Positions 4,466 through 5,552 of a DNA stretch of 5,552 nucleotides are shown here, one piece after another. The stretch spans positions 1-5,552 of the forward strand of contig JAGVII010000168.1 of NCBI GenBank assembly GCA_020056155.1, given 5' to 3'. The first letter of the stretch is position 1, and every line of letters begins with the position of its first letter. The translations under genes and the position numbers were made by a program. This DNA comes from Afipia sp. Lineage in GTDB: Bacteria > Pseudomonadota > Alphaproteobacteria > Rhizobiales > Xanthobacteraceae. The notes beneath the pieces are model-generated. The model saw only the letters and a program-made list of their open reading frames with translations. It searched no databases and was not told the DNA's origin.

Positions 4466-5552
4466 TCACTTGGCGGTTTTCTCGAATGTCCGCAGCATGG
4501 CGTTGCCGCGGCTCACGGCCGAGTCGAGCGCATCCTTTGCGGCCTTCTGGCCGGCAAGCGCCGCTTCCATCTCTTCCGCCCAGATGTCGCGCATCTGCAC
4601 CATGTTGCCGAAGCGCAGGCCGCGCGAGTTTTCCGTGGGCTCCTTGTTGGTAAGCTCCTTCAGCGGCGTCTGCAGTATCGGGTTCTTCTCGTAGAAGCCG
4701 TCAGCCTTGGTCTTTTCATACGCGGCCTTGGTGATCGGCAGGTAGCCTGATTCCTGATGCAGTTTGGCCTGGCGGCTGGTGTCGGACAGGAAGGCGAAGA
4801 ATTTCGCGACGCCCTTGTATTCCTCGGGCTTCTTCCCGCCCATGACCCAGAGCGATGCGCCGCCGATGATCGAGTTCTGCGGCGCGCCGGCGACGTCGGG
4901 ATAATACGGCATCGGGGCCGAGGTGAACGCAAACTTCGCCGTGCCCTTGGCGGTGGCGTAGTAGCCAGACGAGGTCAGGAAGATCGGGCATTCGCCGGAA
5001 CTGAAACGGGCCTCGCCCGCGCTGGCGCGTCCGGAATAATCGTAGGTCTTGTCCTTCTGCAGGTCGATCAGGTTCTGCAGGTGCTTGATATGCAGCGGCG
5101 AGTTGAACTTCAGCACGGTGTCGAAGCCGTCGAGGCCGTTCGCCTTGGTGCCGATTGCAACGTTATGCCAGGCGGAGAACTGCTCGATGTGGGCCCAGCT
5201 CGCCCATGCGTTTGAAAACCCGCAGGTGGTATGTCCGGCCGCCTTCAGTTTCTTCGCGGCGTCGAAAACCTGCGGCCAGGTTTTCGGAATTTCAGTGATG
5301 TTGGCCTTCTTGAGCGCGTCGAGATTGATCCACATCACCATCGACGATGAATTGAAGGGAAACGACAGCATGTCGCCCTTCGCCGTCGAATAGTACCCGG
5401 TGATCGCCGGCAGATAGGCCTTCGGGTCGAACGGCTCGTTCGCGTCCTTCATAAGCTGGTAGACCGGCTTGATCGCGCCGGTGGCGCTCATCATGGTCGC
5501 GGTGCCGACTTCGAACACCTGGATGATGTGCGGCGCGTTACCGGCGCGGAAC
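4466..5552 (-). CDS. ugpB: sn-glycerol-3-phosphate-binding protein UgpB (5' end outside window)
   Basis: The C-terminal 361 codons of the periplasmic receptor that delivers glycerol-3-phosphate or glycerophosphodiesters to UgpA/UgpE. The frame is open to the window edge, starting FRAGNAPHIIQVFEVGTATM, which in E. coli UgpB (438 residues) lies about 75 residues in, so the signal peptide and first lobe start are missing. Strong UgpB blocks follow: PFNSSSMVMW, SNAWASWAHIEQFSAW, IIGGASLWVMGGKKPEEYKG, SGYLPITKAAYE, GLRFGNMVQMR. Residues aligned with the E. coli ligand contacts, as I recall them, are kept: E in QVFEVG, S in PFNSS, S in LTSSG, G in IIGGAS, Y in SGYLPI and R in VQMR. It ends 101 bases before ugpA. 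The GTG at 5518 is an internal valine, not a start. Confidence 0.96.
   Translation of the reverse strand, partial: FRAGNAPHIIQVFEVGTATMMSATGAIKPVYQLMKDANEPFDPKAYLPAITGYYSTAKGDMLSFPFNSSSMVMWINLDALKKANITEIPKTWPQVFDAAKKLKAAGHTTCGFSNAWASWAHIEQFSAWHNVAIGTKANGLDGFDTVLKFNSPLHIKHLQNLIDLQKDKTYDYSGRASAGEARFSSGECPIFLTSSGYYATAKGTAKFAFTSAPMPYYPDVAGAPQNSIIGGASLWVMGGKKPEEYKGVAKFFAFLSDTSRQAKLHQESGYLPITKAAYEKTKADGFYEKNPILQTPLKELTNKEPTENSRGLRFGNMVQMRDIWAEEMEAALAGQKAAKDALDSAVSRGNAMLRTFEKTAK

Noticed and set aside
4466..5518. A ugpB reading beginning at GTG 5518
   Set aside because: The frame stays open to the right edge, and the extra codons (FRAGNAPHIIQ) match the UgpB family, so 5518 is an internal valine and the gene is cut by the window.

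Overview
The window looks like chromosomal DNA from a GC-rich alphaproteobacterium of the Rhizobiales, most likely the Bradyrhizobium / Rhodopseudomonas / Afipia group. The reasons are the codon use, a ROSE-type RNA thermometer in front of an Hsp20 gene, an Hsp20-DUF1150 gene pair, and intergenic palindromes of the 'GTCATTGCGAGCGAAGCGAA' type that I recall from those genomes. Assignment to a genus is inference; no rRNA or marker gene is present.

All protein genes lie on the minus strand, so the window reads from right to left. From the right edge to 1510 is a glycerol-3-phosphate (or glycerophosphodiester) ABC importer. It comprises ugpB (periplasmic binding protein, 5' end outside the window), ugpA and ugpE (the two permease subunits, whose stop and start share one base) and ugpC (ATPase). 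UgpB would capture substrate in the periplasm, UgpA/UgpE form the membrane channel and a UgpC dimer powers it. The promoter, and any Pho box, would lie upstream of ugpB and is not visible. Between ugpB and ugpA is a 26-codon reading frame that ends directly against the ugpA start and resembles the N-terminus of a VOC (glyoxalase/bleomycin-resistance) protein.

From about 1474 to 540 is an independent heat-shock unit. It has a promoter with a good sigma-32-like match that can also be read as sigma-70, then an approximately 85-nt leader folding into three hairpins. The last hairpin locks the Shine-Dalgarno sequence with the UYGCU/AGGA pairing diagnostic of ROSE thermometers. A small heat-shock protein gene (Hsp20), a DUF1150 gene and a strong rho-independent terminator follow.

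Positions 1-539 hold no convincing gene. They are filled with palindromic repeat units: three consecutive hairpins at 1-184, a long-spaced palindrome at 280-325, a REP-like inverted pair at 341-430 and a short hairpin near 467-483.
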